This document shows, in pieces, positions 17,879-27,055 of a stretch of DNA of 64,000 bases. Below the pieces are notes generated by a model that saw nothing but the letters and a program-made list of their open reading frames with translations, was not told where the DNA came from and ran no database searches. The DNA comes from Hymenobacter sp. BT188. GTDB taxonomy: Bacteria; Bacteroidota; Bacteroidia; Cytophagales; Hymenobacteraceae. The position numbers were made by a program, and so were the translations under genes. The stretch covers positions 248,001 to 312,000 of the forward strand of contig NZ_JACSCW010000002.1 in NCBI RefSeq assembly GCF_014333585.1, read 5' to 3'. Each line of letters begins with the position of its first letter. Position 1 is the first letter of the stretch.

Positions 17879-19165
17879 ATGAACAGCAACGTGCTAATTG
17901 AATCGTTCGCCGAGTTCGCCCGCTCCAAGAACATCGACCGTCCTACCATGATGAGTATCTTGGAGGATGTGTTTCGCACGATGATCCGGAAAAAGTACAC
18001 TACCGACGAGAATTTCGACGTAATTCTGAACGTGGACCAAGGTGACTTGGAAATTTGGCGTAACCGCGAAATCGTGGACGACAATTCCGAGGATATCTGG
18101 GATTTTGATAAAATTCCGTTGACCGAAGCTCAGAAAATTGAGGCCGACTTCGAAGTAGGCGAGCAAGTAGCCGAAGAGGTGAAGCTCGAAGACTTCGGCC
18201 GTCGGGCCGTGCTAATGGCGCGTCAAACGCTGATTCAGCGCGTAAAAGACTTAGAGCGCGACCACCTCTACCAGCAATACAAGGACCAGGTAGGCGAAAT
18301 CGTGACCGGCGAAGTCTATCAGGTTTGGAGCCGAGAGGCCCTGATTCTGGATAAAGAAGAAAATGAGCTTGTACTGCCCAAATCGGAGCAGATCCCGAAA
18401 GACCGTTACCGTAAAGGTGACAGCGTGCGTGCCGTAGTGCATCGCGTTGAAATCATCAACGGTACACCCAAAATTATACTTTCGCGGGCTGCACCGGCAT
18501 TTCTGGAGCGTTTGTTTGAGCAGGAAGTGCCCGAGATTTATGATGGCTTGATCACCATCAAAAATATCGTGCGCGAACCTGGTGAGCGGGCCAAAGTAGC
18601 CGTAGAAAGCTATGATGACCGCATTGACCCAGTTGGTGCTTGCGTGGGTATGAAAGGGGCTCGTATTCACGCCGTTGTGCGCGAGTTGGAGAACGAAAAT
18701 ATCGATGTTATCAATTACACAGATAACTTAGAGCTATATATTCAGCGGGCTTTATCGCCAGCTAAGATTGGCTCAATGAAAATCAATGAACAAACTGGTA
18801 GGGTTTCCGTGTTCTTGAAGCCCGACCAAGTAAGTTTGGCCATTGGCCGTGGCGGTGCCAACATCAAATTGGCTAGCCGTTTGGTAGGAATGGAAATTGA
18901 TGTGTTCCGCGAAGCCGGTGACTACGACGAGGATATCGCCCTCGACGAGTTCCAGGACGAAGTAGAGCCTTGGGTATTGGCCGAATTGAAAAAAATCGGA
19001 CTTGACACAGGCCGCGCCGTACTAGCCGTTAGCAAGGAAGATATTGTGCGCCGCACGGAACTGGAAGAGGAGACTGTCGAAGACCTTTTCCGCATCATCA
19101 AGCAAGAATTCGACGACAACAGCGAAGAACAAGAAGAACAAGCAAATTCCGGCGACGCGCAATGA
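17879..19165 (+). CDS. nusA: Transcription termination/antitermination factor NusA
   Basis: Binds RNA polymerase and nascent RNA and modulates pausing, termination and antitermination. 428 residues: N-terminal polymerase-binding domain (to about 125), S1 domain (GEIVTGEVYQVWSREALI), then two KH domains (RIDPVGACVGMKGARIHAVVREL and VSLAIGRGGANIKLASRL, the GxxG loops), with a short acidic C-terminal tail. It lacks the long C-terminal repeats of the E. coli protein, as is normal outside the proteobacteria. The 169-bp gap from rimP holds a GGGGGGC word at 17760-17765. Confidence 0.96.
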   Translation: MNSNVLIESFAEFARSKNIDRPTMMSILEDVFRTMIRKKYTTDENFDVILNVDQGDLEIWRNREIVDDNSEDIWDFDKIPLTEAQKIEADFEVGEQVAEEVKLEDFGRRAVLMARQTLIQRVKDLERDHLYQQYKDQVGEIVTGEVYQVWSREALILDKEENELVLPKSEQIPKDRYRKGDSVRAVVHRVEIINGTPKIILSRAAPAFLERLFEQEVPEIYDGLITIKNIVREPGERAKVAVESYDDRIDPVGACVGMKGARIHAVVRELENENIDVINYTDNLELYIQRALSPAKIGSMKINEQTGRVSVFLKPDQVSLAIGRGGANIKLASRLVGMEIDVFREAGDYDEDIALDEFQDEVEPWVLAELKKIGLDTGRAVLAVSKEDIVRRTELEEETVEDLFRIIKQEFDDNSEEQEEQANSGDAQ

Positions 19166-19189
19166 GTGCGCGGCGGCCGGTCCGGCAAG

Positions 19190-19225
19190 GGCGTTGAATT
19201 GTGCCAAGCGGCGCGATTCAACGCC
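19190..19225 (+). repeat. Inverted repeat between nusA and infB
   Basis: Perfect 10-bp arms GGCGTTGAAT / ATTCAACGCC around a 16-nt GC-rich loop, 25 bp past the nusA stop and just before the infB promoter box. No T-run follows, so it is not a classical terminator; it could be an RNA-processing site, a protein-binding site or an mRNA 3' stabiliser. Confidence 0.6.
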
Positions 19226-19246
19226 GTTCGGCAAGATTTAATATAG

Positions 19247-19254
19247 TACCTTTG
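19247..19254 (+). promoter_or_regulatory. Bacteroidota -7 promoter box for infB
   Basis: TACCTTTG, a perfect TAnnTTTG match, 34 bp before the infB ATG. It implies that infB has its own promoter in addition to read-through from rimP-nusA. Confidence 0.65.
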
Positions 19255-19287
19255 CACCTCAATACGAGTATCGTTCGCGAGCACAGA

Positions 19288-22200
19288 ATGGCGGAAGTAG
19301 CAACTAAACGGCTGAATCAGGCGGCCAAAGACCTGAACGTTGGATTGTCCACTATCGTGGATTTTCTGGCGGGCAAAGGGCACCAGATCGAAAATAAGCC
19401 AACGACTAAGCTGACGGCTGAGCAGGTTTCCCTGCTCGACAAAGCTTTTGAGTCGTCGGCTCAGGATAAGATCGAAGCTGCGAAGCTCAGCCAGGCCAAG
19501 CGCCAGAGCGAGCTGGAGGCTTCTGCCCATGCTCGCCCCGAACCCGTGGCTCCCAAAGCCAATGGTGCTACTGCTGCGCCCGCCCCAGCCGAGGCACCCG
19601 TGAAGCCAGCTGAAGAAATTCGGCCAACCGCGCCTGCTCCGGCACCTGTGGTTGCCGAAGCTGCGCCTGCCCCGGCTTCAGTTGTTCCGCCTGCTCCTGC
19701 ACCACCAGTCGAGGCGCCCAAGGTGCCCGGCTTAAAAGTGCTGGGCAAAATAGAGCTAGATGCTAAAGGACGACCAGTGCCTCCGCGGCCAGTTGCTGCC
19801 CCTACGCCCCCAGCGCCGGCCCCTGCTCCAGCAGTAGCCGCGCCAGCTCCGACTGTAGCTGCTACACCGGTTCCTGCGCCAGCGCCTGAACCAGCGCCCG
19901 CACCTGTCGCACCAGAAGAAATTATTGCGCCTAAGCCGGCTCCTGTAGCCGAAGAAAAGCCTACGCCGGCCCCAGCACCAAATCCACCGGTTGAAGCTCC
20001 AGTCGCTGCAGCCCCAGTGGCAGCAGCTCCGGCACCCGTAACTCCAGACGAACCAGTGGCTCCAACTGTTGAGGACAGCACAATCGTAGCTAAAGCCGAT
20101 CAGTTAAAAGGCCTAACGGTGCTAGGTAAGATTGAGCTTCCCATGGATGCCTCGCGCCGTGGTGGTCGGGGTGCCCGCCCCGTCGCTTCGTCGGATGTAC
20201 GCAAGAGTGGTATAAATCAGGATAATAAGAAAAAGCGTCAGCGCATTGCTATGCCTGGCTCGCCTGTTACTCCTGGTCAAGGAGGTCAGGGCGGCCAAGG
20301 TGGACAGCAAGGTGGTGGATATCAGGGTAACCGCCCAAATACTCCCGGCCAGCCGCGCCCAGCCGGTGGCCAGGGACAGGGTGGCCCACGTCCCGGTGGT
20401 CCTGGTCCGCGTCCGGGTCAGCCCGGGCAGAATCAAAATGCCCCCCGGCCTGCTCCCGTTGCTAATAACCCAGAGCAGAACGATAAGCAGATTCAGGAGC
20501 AGATCAAGGCTACGCTAGCTAAGCTCAGCGGTGGCCGTGGTGGCAACCAGAACAATCGGGCGAAGTACCGCCGTGATAAGCGCGCAGGTGTAGCGGAAGA
20601 CCGCGAAGCCCAACGCGCTCAGAACGAGTTGGATGCTAAGACGCTGAAGGTAACTGAGTTTATTTCGGCCAACGACCTTGCGTCCCTCATGGATGTGTCG
20701 GTAAACGAAGTAATCAAGGTGTGCCTGAACATGGGCATGTTCGTTTCCATCAACCAGCGCCTCGACGCGGAAGCCATCACCGTTATTGCCGATGAGTTTG
20801 GCTACGATGTGGAGTTCCTGTCGGCTGAAGAAGAGGAAACCGATGTGACGGTTGAAGACAGCGAAGAGGACTTAGTGCCCCGCGCGCCAATTGTGACCAT
20901 CATGGGCCACGTCGACCATGGTAAAACCTCGCTGCTTGACTATATCCGGAATGCGAAGGTTGCCAGTGGCGAGGCCGGTGGTATTACCCAGCACATCGGC
21001 GCTTATGATGTAATGACCGCTTCCAACAAGCGCGTTACCTTCCTTGATACGCCGGGTCACGAAGCCTTTACGGCCATGCGTGCCCGTGGTGCTAAGGTGA
21101 CGGATATTGCTATCATTGTAATTGCGGCTGACGACTCTGTGATGCCACAAACGCGGGAAGCCATCAATCACGCGCAAGCTGCTGGTGTGCCAATCGTAAT
21201 TGCGATGAACAAGATTGACAAGCCGGGTGCTAACTCCGAGAAGATCCGTGAGGAGCTGTCGGCTATGAACATCTTGGTGGAAGAGTGGGGTGGTAAATAC
21301 CAGTCGCAGGAAGTATCCGCTAAATCGGGTCTCGGCATAGATGACTTACTTGAAAAGGTACTGCTGGAAGCCGAATTATTGGAGCTGAAAGCTAATCCCG
21401 ACCGCAATGCAGTGGGCACTGTTATCGAAGCCATGCTGGACAAAGGCCGTGGCTACGTAACAACCGTGCTGGTTCAAACCGGTACGCTACACGTAGGCGA
21501 CGTTGTGTTGGCTGGTCCGCACTACGGCCGCGTAAAGGCCATGACCGATCACCGCGGTAAGAAAATGAAATCAGCTGGTCCGGCCACGCCGGTGCAGGTA
21601 CTCGGTCTGACCGGTGCTCCACAGGCTGGTGATAAGATTCAGGTGATGGAAACCGAGCGTGAAGCTCGTGAACTTGCTACCCAGCGTCAGCAACTCTCGC
21701 GTGAGCAGAGCATGCGCACTAAGAAGCATATCACCCTCGACGAGATTGGTCGCCGCTTGGCTATCGGTTCGTTTAAGGAGCTTAACGTGATTGTAAAAGG
21801 TGACGTGGACGGTTCAGTAGAAGCACTTTCGGATTCGCTGCTGAAGCTTTCTACTCCTGAGGTAAAGGTGAACATCCTCGCCAAAGGTGTGGGTGCCATC
21901 TCCGAATCGGACGTACTGCTGGCTTCGGCCTCCGACGCCATCATCATTGGCTTCCAGGTTCGTCCTTCGCAAAGTGCCCGCAAGCTGGCCGAGCAAGAGC
22001 AGATTGATATTCGTCTCTACTCGATTATCTACAATGCTATCAATGAGGTGAAAGATGCCATGGAAGGCATGTTGGCCCCATCGGTGCAGGAAATAGTAGT
22101 TGCCAACGCCGAGGTTCGTCAGGTATTCAACATCACCAAAGTGGGCTCTATTGCCGGCTGTATGGTGACGGAAGGTACCTTCACCCGCAGAACCCGAGTA

Positions 22201-22386
22201 CGTGTCGTGCGCGACGGTATTGTGGTGTACGCAGGCGAAATTCAGGACCTCAAGCGTTACAAAGACGATGTGTCGGAAGTGCGCCAGGGTTATGAGTGCG
22301 GTATCTCGGTGAAGAACTTCAATGATCTGCGCGAAGGCGACAACATCGAAGGCTTCGAGGAAAAAGAAGTGAAGCGGACCCTGTAA
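19288..22386 (+). CDS. infB: Translation initiation factor IF-2
   Basis: GTPase that delivers initiator tRNA to the ribosome. 1032 residues from the ATG giving [19 protein letters not shown] (IF2_N domain). A long Ala/Pro-rich then Gly/Gln/Arg-rich linker (about 80-440) holds two copies of a LxVLGKIEL motif (about 180 and 305). A second IF2_N-type segment is near 480 ([23 protein letters not shown]). The G domain has G1 [10 protein letters not shown]3 DTPGHEAF and G4 NKIDKP, followed by domains II, III and IV. The very long linker is typical of Bacteroidota IF-2. A strong terminator follows. Confidence 0.97.
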   Translation: MAEVATKRLNQAAKDLNVGLSTIVDFLAGKGHQIENKPTTKLTAEQVSLLDKAFESSAQDKIEAAKLSQAKRQSELEASAHARPEPVAPKANGATAAPAPAEAPVKPAEEIRPTAPAPAPVVAEAAPAPASVVPPAPAPPVEAPKVPGLKVLGKIELDAKGRPVPPRPVAAPTPPAPAPAPAVAAPAPTVAATPVPAPAPEPAPAPVAPEEIIAPKPAPVAEEKPTPAPAPNPPVEAPVAAAPVAAAPAPVTPDEPVAPTVEDSTIVAKADQLKGLTVLGKIELPMDASRRGGRGARPVASSDVRKSGINQDNKKKRQRIAMPGSPVTPGQGGQGGQGGQQGGGYQGNRPNTPGQPRPAGGQGQGGPRPGGPGPRPGQPGQNQNAPRPAPVANNPEQNDKQIQEQIKATLAKLSGGRGGNQNNRAKYRRDKRAGVAEDREAQRAQNELDAKTLKVTEFISANDLASLMDVSVNEVIKVCLNMGMFVSINQRLDAEAITVIADEFGYDVEFLSAEEEETDVTVEDSEEDLVPRAPIVTIMGHVDHGKTSLLDYIRNAKVASGEAGGITQHIGAYDVMTASNKRVTFLDTPGHEAFTAMRARGAKVTDIAIIVIAADDSVMPQTREAINHAQAAGVPIVIAMNKIDKPGANSEKIREELSAMNILVEEWGGKYQSQEVSAKSGLGIDDLLEKVLLEAELLELKANPDRNAVGTVIEAMLDKGRGYVTTVLVQTGTLHVGDVVLAGPHYGRVKAMTDHRGKKMKSAGPATPVQVLGLTGAPQAGDKIQVMETEREARELATQRQQLSREQSMRTKKHITLDEIGRRLAIGSFKELNVIVKGDVDGSVEALSDSLLKLSTPEVKVNILAKGVGAISESDVLLASASDAIIIGFQVRPSQSARKLAEQEQIDIRLYSIIYNAINEVKDAMEGMLAPSVQEIVVANAEVRQVFNITKVGSIAGCMVTEGTFTRRTRVRVVRDGIVVYAGEIQDLKRYKDDVSEVRQGYECGISVKNFNDLREGDNIEGFEEKEVKRTL

Positions 22387-22413
22387 AAGGTTTCCGATTA
22401 AGCAATAGTGAAT

Positions 22414-22449
22414 AAAAAGCCCCCCAACATACCGTTGGGGGGCTTTTTT
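22414..22449 (+). terminator. Intrinsic terminator of the infB operon
   Basis: 15-bp perfect stem AAAAAGCCCCCCAAC / GTTGGGGGGCTTTTT, 5-nt loop, extra T-run. Confidence 0.95.
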
Positions 22450-22488
22450 CGTTTAGGCAAAAGCTTTACCGCTCGCCGCAGAATCGCT

Positions 22489-22496
22489 TAGCTTTG
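22489..22496 (+). promoter_or_regulatory. Bacteroidota -7 promoter box for the outer-membrane barrel gene
   Basis: TAGCTTTG, a perfect TAnnTTTG match, 57 bp before the ATG at 22553. Confidence 0.65.
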
Positions 22497-22552
22497 CAGC
22501 AGACTACTTTAACTACCAGCTGGCGTAACTGCGCCGACTGCCTTTACTACTT

Positions 22553-23275
22553 ATGAGAGCATTTTCGCTTCTACTGTGCCTTACGCTCTGGATGAGTCTG
22601 AACTCATTAACCTTGGCTCAAACCGCTCGGCGACCCCCTGCCAAACCAACAAATAAATCGGCTTCAACGCCGGCAAAGTCAGTTCCCCCTAGTGCTGAGA
22701 CGTCAGCCGATGACGAAATCCCGCCGCTTGATACCCGCTTTCCCGAGTTATTCAAACCTGAAAGCACGCCTACCTTTCGTAAAGGCTACTCGATCGTTAA
22801 TCTGGGCTTGGGACTGTTGAGCCCCAACAACGGCTACGATCTGTTTGGCAGCCTGAAAAGCGCACCGGCACTCACGCTGGCTTATGATCGGGGTGTGGTA
22901 GAAGGCATCGGGCCGGGCACTATTGGTCTGGGAGGTATTGTTGGCTACAAAGGCTACCGCTACGATTTTCCCAACACTGACGAAGACGCCACCTGGACCG
23001 ACATCGTACTCATGGGGCGCGCCACTTACCACTACAATTTCACCACCAACCCTCAGCTCGATACCTATGGCGGTATCAGCTTGGGTGTGCGGGCAAACTT
23101 TTATAAGAATGAGGTTTCGCCTGACCGCGACCGTTATACCGGCGATGGCTTGCACCTGGCGTATGGGCTGTTTGCTGGCGCGCGCTATTATCTCACCGAG
23201 CGGTTTGGTGCTTTCGGAGAAGTAGGTTATGACATGTCGTACCTGAAGCTCGGGCTCAGCTATCGATTTCAGTAA
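22553..23275 (+). CDS. Putative outer-membrane beta-barrel protein
   Basis: 240 residues. A signal peptide (MRAFSLLLCLTLWMSLNSLTLAQ) is followed by a Pro/Ser/Thr-rich linker of about 50 residues and a C-terminal region of alternating hydrophobic strands (YSIVNLGLGLL, LTLAYDRGVV, TIGLGGIVGYKGYRYDF, TDIVLMGRATYHYNF, LDTYGGISLGVRANF, HLAYGLFAGARYYL, RFGAFGEVGYDMSYLKLGLSYRF). The terminal Phe fits BAM-dependent barrels. It resembles small Bacteroidota porin-like or OmpA-fold barrels of unknown function. Flanked by terminators, so monocistronic. Confidence 0.75.
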   Translation: MRAFSLLLCLTLWMSLNSLTLAQTARRPPAKPTNKSASTPAKSVPPSAETSADDEIPPLDTRFPELFKPESTPTFRKGYSIVNLGLGLLSPNNGYDLFGSLKSAPALTLAYDRGVVEGIGPGTIGLGGIVGYKGYRYDFPNTDEDATWTDIVLMGRATYHYNFTTNPQLDTYGGISLGVRANFYKNEVSPDRDRYTGDGLHLAYGLFAGARYYLTERFGAFGEVGYDMSYLKLGLSYRFQ

Positions 23276-23282
23276 GCTATAG

Positions 23283-23317
23283 AAAAGCCCCCCAAACCTT
23301 AGTTTGGGGGGCTTTTT
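23283..23317. terminator. Bidirectional terminator
   Basis: AAAAGCCCCCCAAAC / GTTTGGGGGGCTTTTTT stem with a CTTA loop between two convergent genes. Confidence 0.94.
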
Positions 23318-23336
23318 TCATGTAATAGGACGTTGC

Positions 23337-23777
23337 CTAAAAAAACAGGAAGCCTTTGCGCTTCTTATGCTTCAGCGGCTTGCCTTTCGGATCGATGCCG
23401 GGGGCAGCCCGCGAGAGGCCACGCTTCTGTTTGGCGGTGCCAACCCGCTTGTCTTTGAATTTCTTGACGGTGAAGCCGCCCGTGCCTTTGTCGTACTGAC
23501 GCGCTGGGCCAGTGCCGCGGCCGAAGCTGGTGTTAGCTGTGCTGGCACCGGAGCGAGCCTCCAGAATTTCTAATTGTTGATCACGCTTCGCGTCATCGGG
23601 ATTCATATTCATACGACGCTGCATGCGCGCTACGTCAGCCGACTCATCTTTCGATTTCTGTTTACGAGGCTTGGTTCCAGCCTCCTGATCGGGTGCGGGG
23701 GGCGCAACCTGAGCATAAGCAGGCGCAATGAACAGACCGGAAAGTGCCAGCACTGCGCTAGCAAGAAACTTTTTCAT
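23337..23777 (-). CDS. Small exported Lys/Arg-rich protein of unknown function
   Basis: I do not recognise a family. 146 residues from the ATG giving MKKFLASAVLALSGLFIAPAYAQ, a clear signal peptide. The mature part is very basic (KPRKQKSKD, MQRRMNMNPDDAKRDQQLEILEAR, GGFTVKKFKDKRVGTAKQKRG, PLKHKKRKGFLFF), with Gly-rich spacers and no cysteines. Charge and length would suit binding to peptidoglycan, LPS or nucleic acid, but this is inference. Its own gene unit: a terminator lies 20 bp beyond the stop. Confidence 0.65.
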   Translation of the reverse strand: MKKFLASAVLALSGLFIAPAYAQVAPPAPDQEAGTKPRKQKSKDESADVARMQRRMNMNPDDAKRDQQLEILEARSGASTANTSFGRGTGPARQYDKGTGGFTVKKFKDKRVGTAKQKRGLSRAAPGIDPKGKPLKHKKRKGFLFF

Positions 23778-23968
23778 GCACAAAAGTTAAAGAGAGGAAT
23801 AGCTACTAAACGACGGAGAGGCAACTTTCGTACCCGTCCCGGCAACGGGGACTGTATAAAGTTAGTTTCAAACACCAGAAACTTGTAACTGAGCCTACCC
23901 GCCTGAATTTCTTTGGCTTAGTTGCGTTTCTTCGAGTCACACAGGTTGCGCACAACAACCGAAATAGC

Positions 23969-24012
23969 AAAAAAGCCCCCAGTCAAAAGATAATCTTAGG
24001 CTGGGGGCTTTT
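23969..24012 (-). terminator. Intrinsic terminator after mscL
   Basis: AAAAGCCCCCAG / CTGGGGGCTTTT stem with a longer 18-nt loop; the A-run on the plus strand gives a U-tract for the minus-strand mscL transcript. Confidence 0.85.
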
Positions 24013-24037
24013 ACTAACAATTAACGAGTAGTCTGGA

Positions 24038-24457
24038 TTAGGGACGGCGCAGGGCGTCACGGATTTCCATAAGTAGAGCTTGATCCTTCGTCGGACCTGG
24101 ATCTACGGCCACTACTTCCGTAGGCTGGCGGAATCGGTTGGCAAAGCGCACAATCAGGAAAACGCAGAAAGCAATAATGAAGAAGTAGATAACCGCGTTC
24201 AGGAACAATCCAAAGTTAAGCGTCGCGGCTCCGGCCTCCTTCGCGGCCTCAATAGTAGCATACGATTCCCCATTAAGAGCTACAAACCAATTCTTAAAGT
24301 CAACGCCACCTGTGGCCAACCCAATTAAAGGCATGAGAATATCTTCGGTTAAAGAGGTAACGATTTTGCCGAAAGATGCACCGATAATCACGCCTACCGC
24401 TAGGTCGAGCACGTTGCCTTTTGCGATAAATTCTTTGAATTCAGAAATAACGCTCAT
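24038..24457 (-). CDS. mscL: Large-conductance mechanosensitive channel
   Basis: Pentameric inner-membrane emergency valve opened by membrane tension during hypo-osmotic shock. 139 residues, normal length. N-terminal amphipathic start and TM1 (EFIAKGNVLDLAVGVIIGASFGKIVTSL, the most conserved part), a periplasmic loop, TM2 (LFLNAVIYFFIIAFCVFLIV) and a charged C-terminal helix ending MEIRDALRRP. Single gene with its own terminator. Confidence 0.95.
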   Translation of the reverse strand: MSVISEFKEFIAKGNVLDLAVGVIIGASFGKIVTSLTEDILMPLIGLATGGVDFKNWFVALNGESYATIEAAKEAGAATLNFGLFLNAVIYFFIIAFCVFLIVRFANRFRQPTEVVAVDPGPTKDQALLMEIRDALRRP

Positions 24458-24553
24458 AGGATTATAAGTTAAATGAGAGAGGTTTAAGTAAATATATGAT
24501 TATTTACTTGCGGGAGCCTGTTACCAGAAAATAGTGCCCCATTGGTTTTGCTT

Positions 24554-24561
24554 TATCTTTG
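24554..24561 (+). promoter_or_regulatory. Bacteroidota -7 promoter box for the enoyl-CoA hydratase gene
   Basis: TATCTTTG, a perfect TAnnTTTG match, 32 bp before the ATG at 24593. It rules out the longer reading frame that opens upstream at 24542, because that start would precede the promoter. Confidence 0.7.
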
Positions 24562-24592
24562 CGACCATTCTGTTTTGCCCTGCCCCGCCACT

Positions 24593-25381
24593 ATGACTAC
24601 TTTCGACAATCTACTCCTTGACCTCGATGCCGCTTCGGGCATTCTGACCATCACCCTGAACAGGCCTACCAAACTCAATGCCTTGAATAGTGCTACCATC
24701 AGCGATATTCATGGAGCCATGCAGCAAGCTCTTGATGATGAGCAGGTGCGAGGAATAATTTTGACGGGAAGCGGCGAAAAGGCCTTTGTAGCAGGCGCCG
24801 ATATTGCCGAGTTGGCGGGGCTAAATGAAATCAGTGGCCGCCGCTTCGCTGAGCAGGGCCAGGATGCTTTTGCCCTGATTGAGGAAAGTACTAAGCCCGT
24901 TATTGCTGCTGTCAATGGCTTTGCGTTGGGTGGCGGGGCTGAGTTGGCTATGGCCTGCCACTTGCGGGTAGCCAGCGAAAATGCTCGCTTTGGCCAGCCT
25001 GAAGTAAACCTGGGCTTGATTCCGGGCTACGGCGGCACCCAGCGCTTAGCGCAGCTGGTAGGTAAAGGAAAAGCCCTGGAAATGATGCTCACCGGCGACC
25101 CTATCAAAGCCGACGAAGCTTTGCGCTTGGGCCTAGTAAACCATGTGGTACCCCAAGCCGAATTATTGGGCTTTTGCCAGTTGCTACTCATGCGCATCCT
25201 CAGCAAAGCTCCCCTAGCTGTGGGCTTAGTTATTGACTGCGTGAATGCATTTTACGATCCTGAGCGCCACGGCTACCAGACGGAAGCCAACTCTTTCAGC
25301 CGGTGCTGCGGCTCCGACGACTTCCGTGAGGGTACAAGTGCTTTCCTCGATAAGCGCCCGGCCGCATTCACGGGAAATTAA
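24593..25381 (+). CDS. Enoyl-CoA hydratase/isomerase family protein
   Basis: Crotonase-fold enzyme, most likely hydrating 2-enoyl-CoA in beta-oxidation. 262 residues from ATG 24593. Visible features: LNRPTKLNALN near the N-terminus, the oxyanion-hole segment AFVAGADIAEL, and AVNGFALGGGAELAMACHLRVASENARFGQPEVNLGLIPGYGGTQRL, which carries the Glu residues expected of a hydratase. The 3' end is 6 bp from the flippase start, so the two may be cotranscribed, although their functions differ. Confidence 0.92.
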   Translation: MTTFDNLLLDLDAASGILTITLNRPTKLNALNSATISDIHGAMQQALDDEQVRGIILTGSGEKAFVAGADIAELAGLNEISGRRFAEQGQDAFALIEESTKPVIAAVNGFALGGGAELAMACHLRVASENARFGQPEVNLGLIPGYGGTQRLAQLVGKGKALEMMLTGDPIKADEALRLGLVNHVVPQAELLGFCQLLLMRILSKAPLAVGLVIDCVNAFYDPERHGYQTEANSFSRCCGSDDFREGTSAFLDKRPAAFTGN

Positions 25382-25387
25382 GCTAGC

Positions 25388-26905
25388 ATGAGCGTCGCCA
25401 AAAAGCTGGCCAGCCAAACGGCTGTGTACGGCCTTAGCAGCATATTGGGGCGGGCGCTTACGTTCGCCTTGGTGCCGCTGTATACTGCTCAGTTTGTGCC
25501 TGGCGAGTATGGCATCGTCACGGAGTTGTATACCTATGTAGCTTTTCTGAACATTCTGTTCACCTACGGGATGGAAACGGCATACTTCCGTTTCGCCAAT
25601 CGTCCGGGTACCGATCGGCGCCAGCTATACAATCAAGTTATGAGCATGCTACTCACTAGTAGCTTGTTGCTCAGTGGATTACTAGTGGTCCTGTCAGGTC
25701 CGTTAGCCGAAATACTCGGCTATCCTGACCGTGCCATCTACATTGTATGGCTGGCATTGGTGCTGGGCCTCGATGCTATAGTAGCTGTACCGTTTGCGCG
25801 TCTGCGCTTAGAGAATAAAGCCAAGAAGTTTGCCGCCATTCGCTTCACAAATACCTTGTTGAATGTAGGATTATCGTTGTTTTTCATTGTTTTCTGCCGT
25901 GATGTGTACGAGGGGCGCATGCTCCCGGAATTACGCCCCTTAGTAGCGCGCATTTACAATCCAGAGCTAGGAGTTGGCTATATCTTTCTGATTAATCTAA
26001 TAGCAAATGCCCTTTATGTTCCGCTTCTCTGGCGCGAACTGCTGGACTTTCGCTTTCGCCTGAATCTGGCGCCACTGCGGCCTATGCTGCAATACGCTTA
26101 TCCGCTGATGCTGATGGGAATGGCGGGGATGGTAAACGAGCTAATCGACCGTATCATGCTTAAGTATTGGCTGCCCGAAGGCTTCTATCCCAGCCAAAGC
26201 AACCTGACCGCTTTGGGCATTTATGGCGCTTGCTACAAGCTGGCCATTTTTATGTCTTTGGTTATTCAGGCGTTCCGCTACGCGGCCGAGCCTTTCTTCT
26301 TTTCTCAGGCAGCTGATAAAAATTCGCCGGCTACGTTTGCTGTCGTTCTGAAATGGTTTACGCTCTGCTGCGCCGTTATTTTTGTAGTCATCAGCGTCTT
26401 CATCGAAGATTTTGGGTTGCTACTGCGCAGCCCTGAGTACCGAACGGGCCTGGCGATAGTGCCGATTTTGCTGCTCGCCAACTTGTTTCTGGGTGTCTAT
26501 TACAACTTATCTGTCTGGTTTAAGCTCACTGATAGAACCTACTTCGGTACCTATATCAGCGTTGGTGGGGCCATACTCACTGTTGTGCTCAACCTGCTTC
26601 TCATCCCAATATTGGGCTATATGGGCAGCGCCCTCGCCACGCTAGCCTGCTACTTTATGATGGCGGCTATTTGCTGGTGGCTAGGAAATCGGTACTTCCC
26701 CATACCTTATCCAGTGCTACGAATCAGTGCGTGGCTGCTGCTGGCCGTTGGGCTGGTAGCCGCCACGTGGTTTATCACTATCGAAGACTACTGGCTGCGG
26801 CATGCTTTTCATTTAGTAGTGTGTTTAGCATTTGTGGGGGGTATTTTTTTAGTGGAGCGCGCCGACCTGACGCGTAAGCCCCGGCCCCAGGTTAAGCAGG
26901 CATAA
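25388..26905 (+). CDS. Polysaccharide/oligosaccharide flippase (MOP superfamily, Wzx-like)
   Basis: Predicted inner-membrane flippase for lipid-linked saccharides. 505 residues with about 12-14 hydrophobic segments. It opens AKKLASQTAVYGLSSILGRALTFALVPLYTAQFVPGEYGIVTELYTYVAFLNILFTYGMETAYFRF, the classic MOP N-terminus with the GxxxExxxFRF-type segment. It begins the Bacteroidota gene order flippase-dut-nucleotidyltransferase-TPR-DUF4292-M23, which looks devoted to envelope assembly. The sugar substrate is unknown. Confidence 0.9.
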   Translation: MSVAKKLASQTAVYGLSSILGRALTFALVPLYTAQFVPGEYGIVTELYTYVAFLNILFTYGMETAYFRFANRPGTDRRQLYNQVMSMLLTSSLLLSGLLVVLSGPLAEILGYPDRAIYIVWLALVLGLDAIVAVPFARLRLENKAKKFAAIRFTNTLLNVGLSLFFIVFCRDVYEGRMLPELRPLVARIYNPELGVGYIFLINLIANALYVPLLWRELLDFRFRLNLAPLRPMLQYAYPLMLMGMAGMVNELIDRIMLKYWLPEGFYPSQSNLTALGIYGACYKLAIFMSLVIQAFRYAAEPFFFSQAADKNSPATFAVVLKWFTLCCAVIFVVISVFIEDFGLLLRSPEYRTGLAIVPILLLANLFLGVYYNLSVWFKLTDRTYFGTYISVGGAILTVVLNLLLIPILGYMGSALATLACYFMMAAICWWLGNRYFPIPYPVLRISAWLLLAVGLVAATWFITIEDYWLRHAFHLVVCLAFVGGIFLVERADLTRKPRPQVKQA

Positions 26906-26923
26906 AGCAACGGCCAAAAAATG

Positions 26924-26940
26924 TAAAAAAGCCCCCCAAG
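26924..26940 (+). other. Orphan terminator arm
   Basis: AAAAAAGCCCCCCAAG stands 20 bp after the flippase stop, exactly where a terminator is expected, but the matching CTTGGGGGGCTTTTTT arm is absent. This looks like a terminator that has lost its second half, or a copy of the dispersed word in isolation. Confidence 0.5.
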
Positions 26941-27043
26941 CGCTTAGTCAACTCTCAGGCTGTCGCTTCTACACTTCGCTTTTAGTAGCGAGTGCCTTAT
27001 ATTCGTTTAGTTGCCCATAAATCGTTTAATCTGCTGTTCGGTC

Positions 27044-27051
27044 TATATTTG
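27044..27051 (+). promoter_or_regulatory. Bacteroidota -7 promoter box for dut, probably leaderless
   Basis: TATATTTG, a perfect TAnnTTTG match, ending only 4 nt before the dut ATG at 27056. With the usual start site about 5-8 nt past the box, the mRNA would begin at or beside the ATG. Confidence 0.6.
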
Positions 27052-27055
27052 TCGC

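Noticed and set aside
19461..20081. 206-codon minus-strand Gly/Ala-rich ORF inside infB
   Set aside because: Antisense to the Ala/Pro repeat linker of IF-2; the low complexity simply mirrors it.
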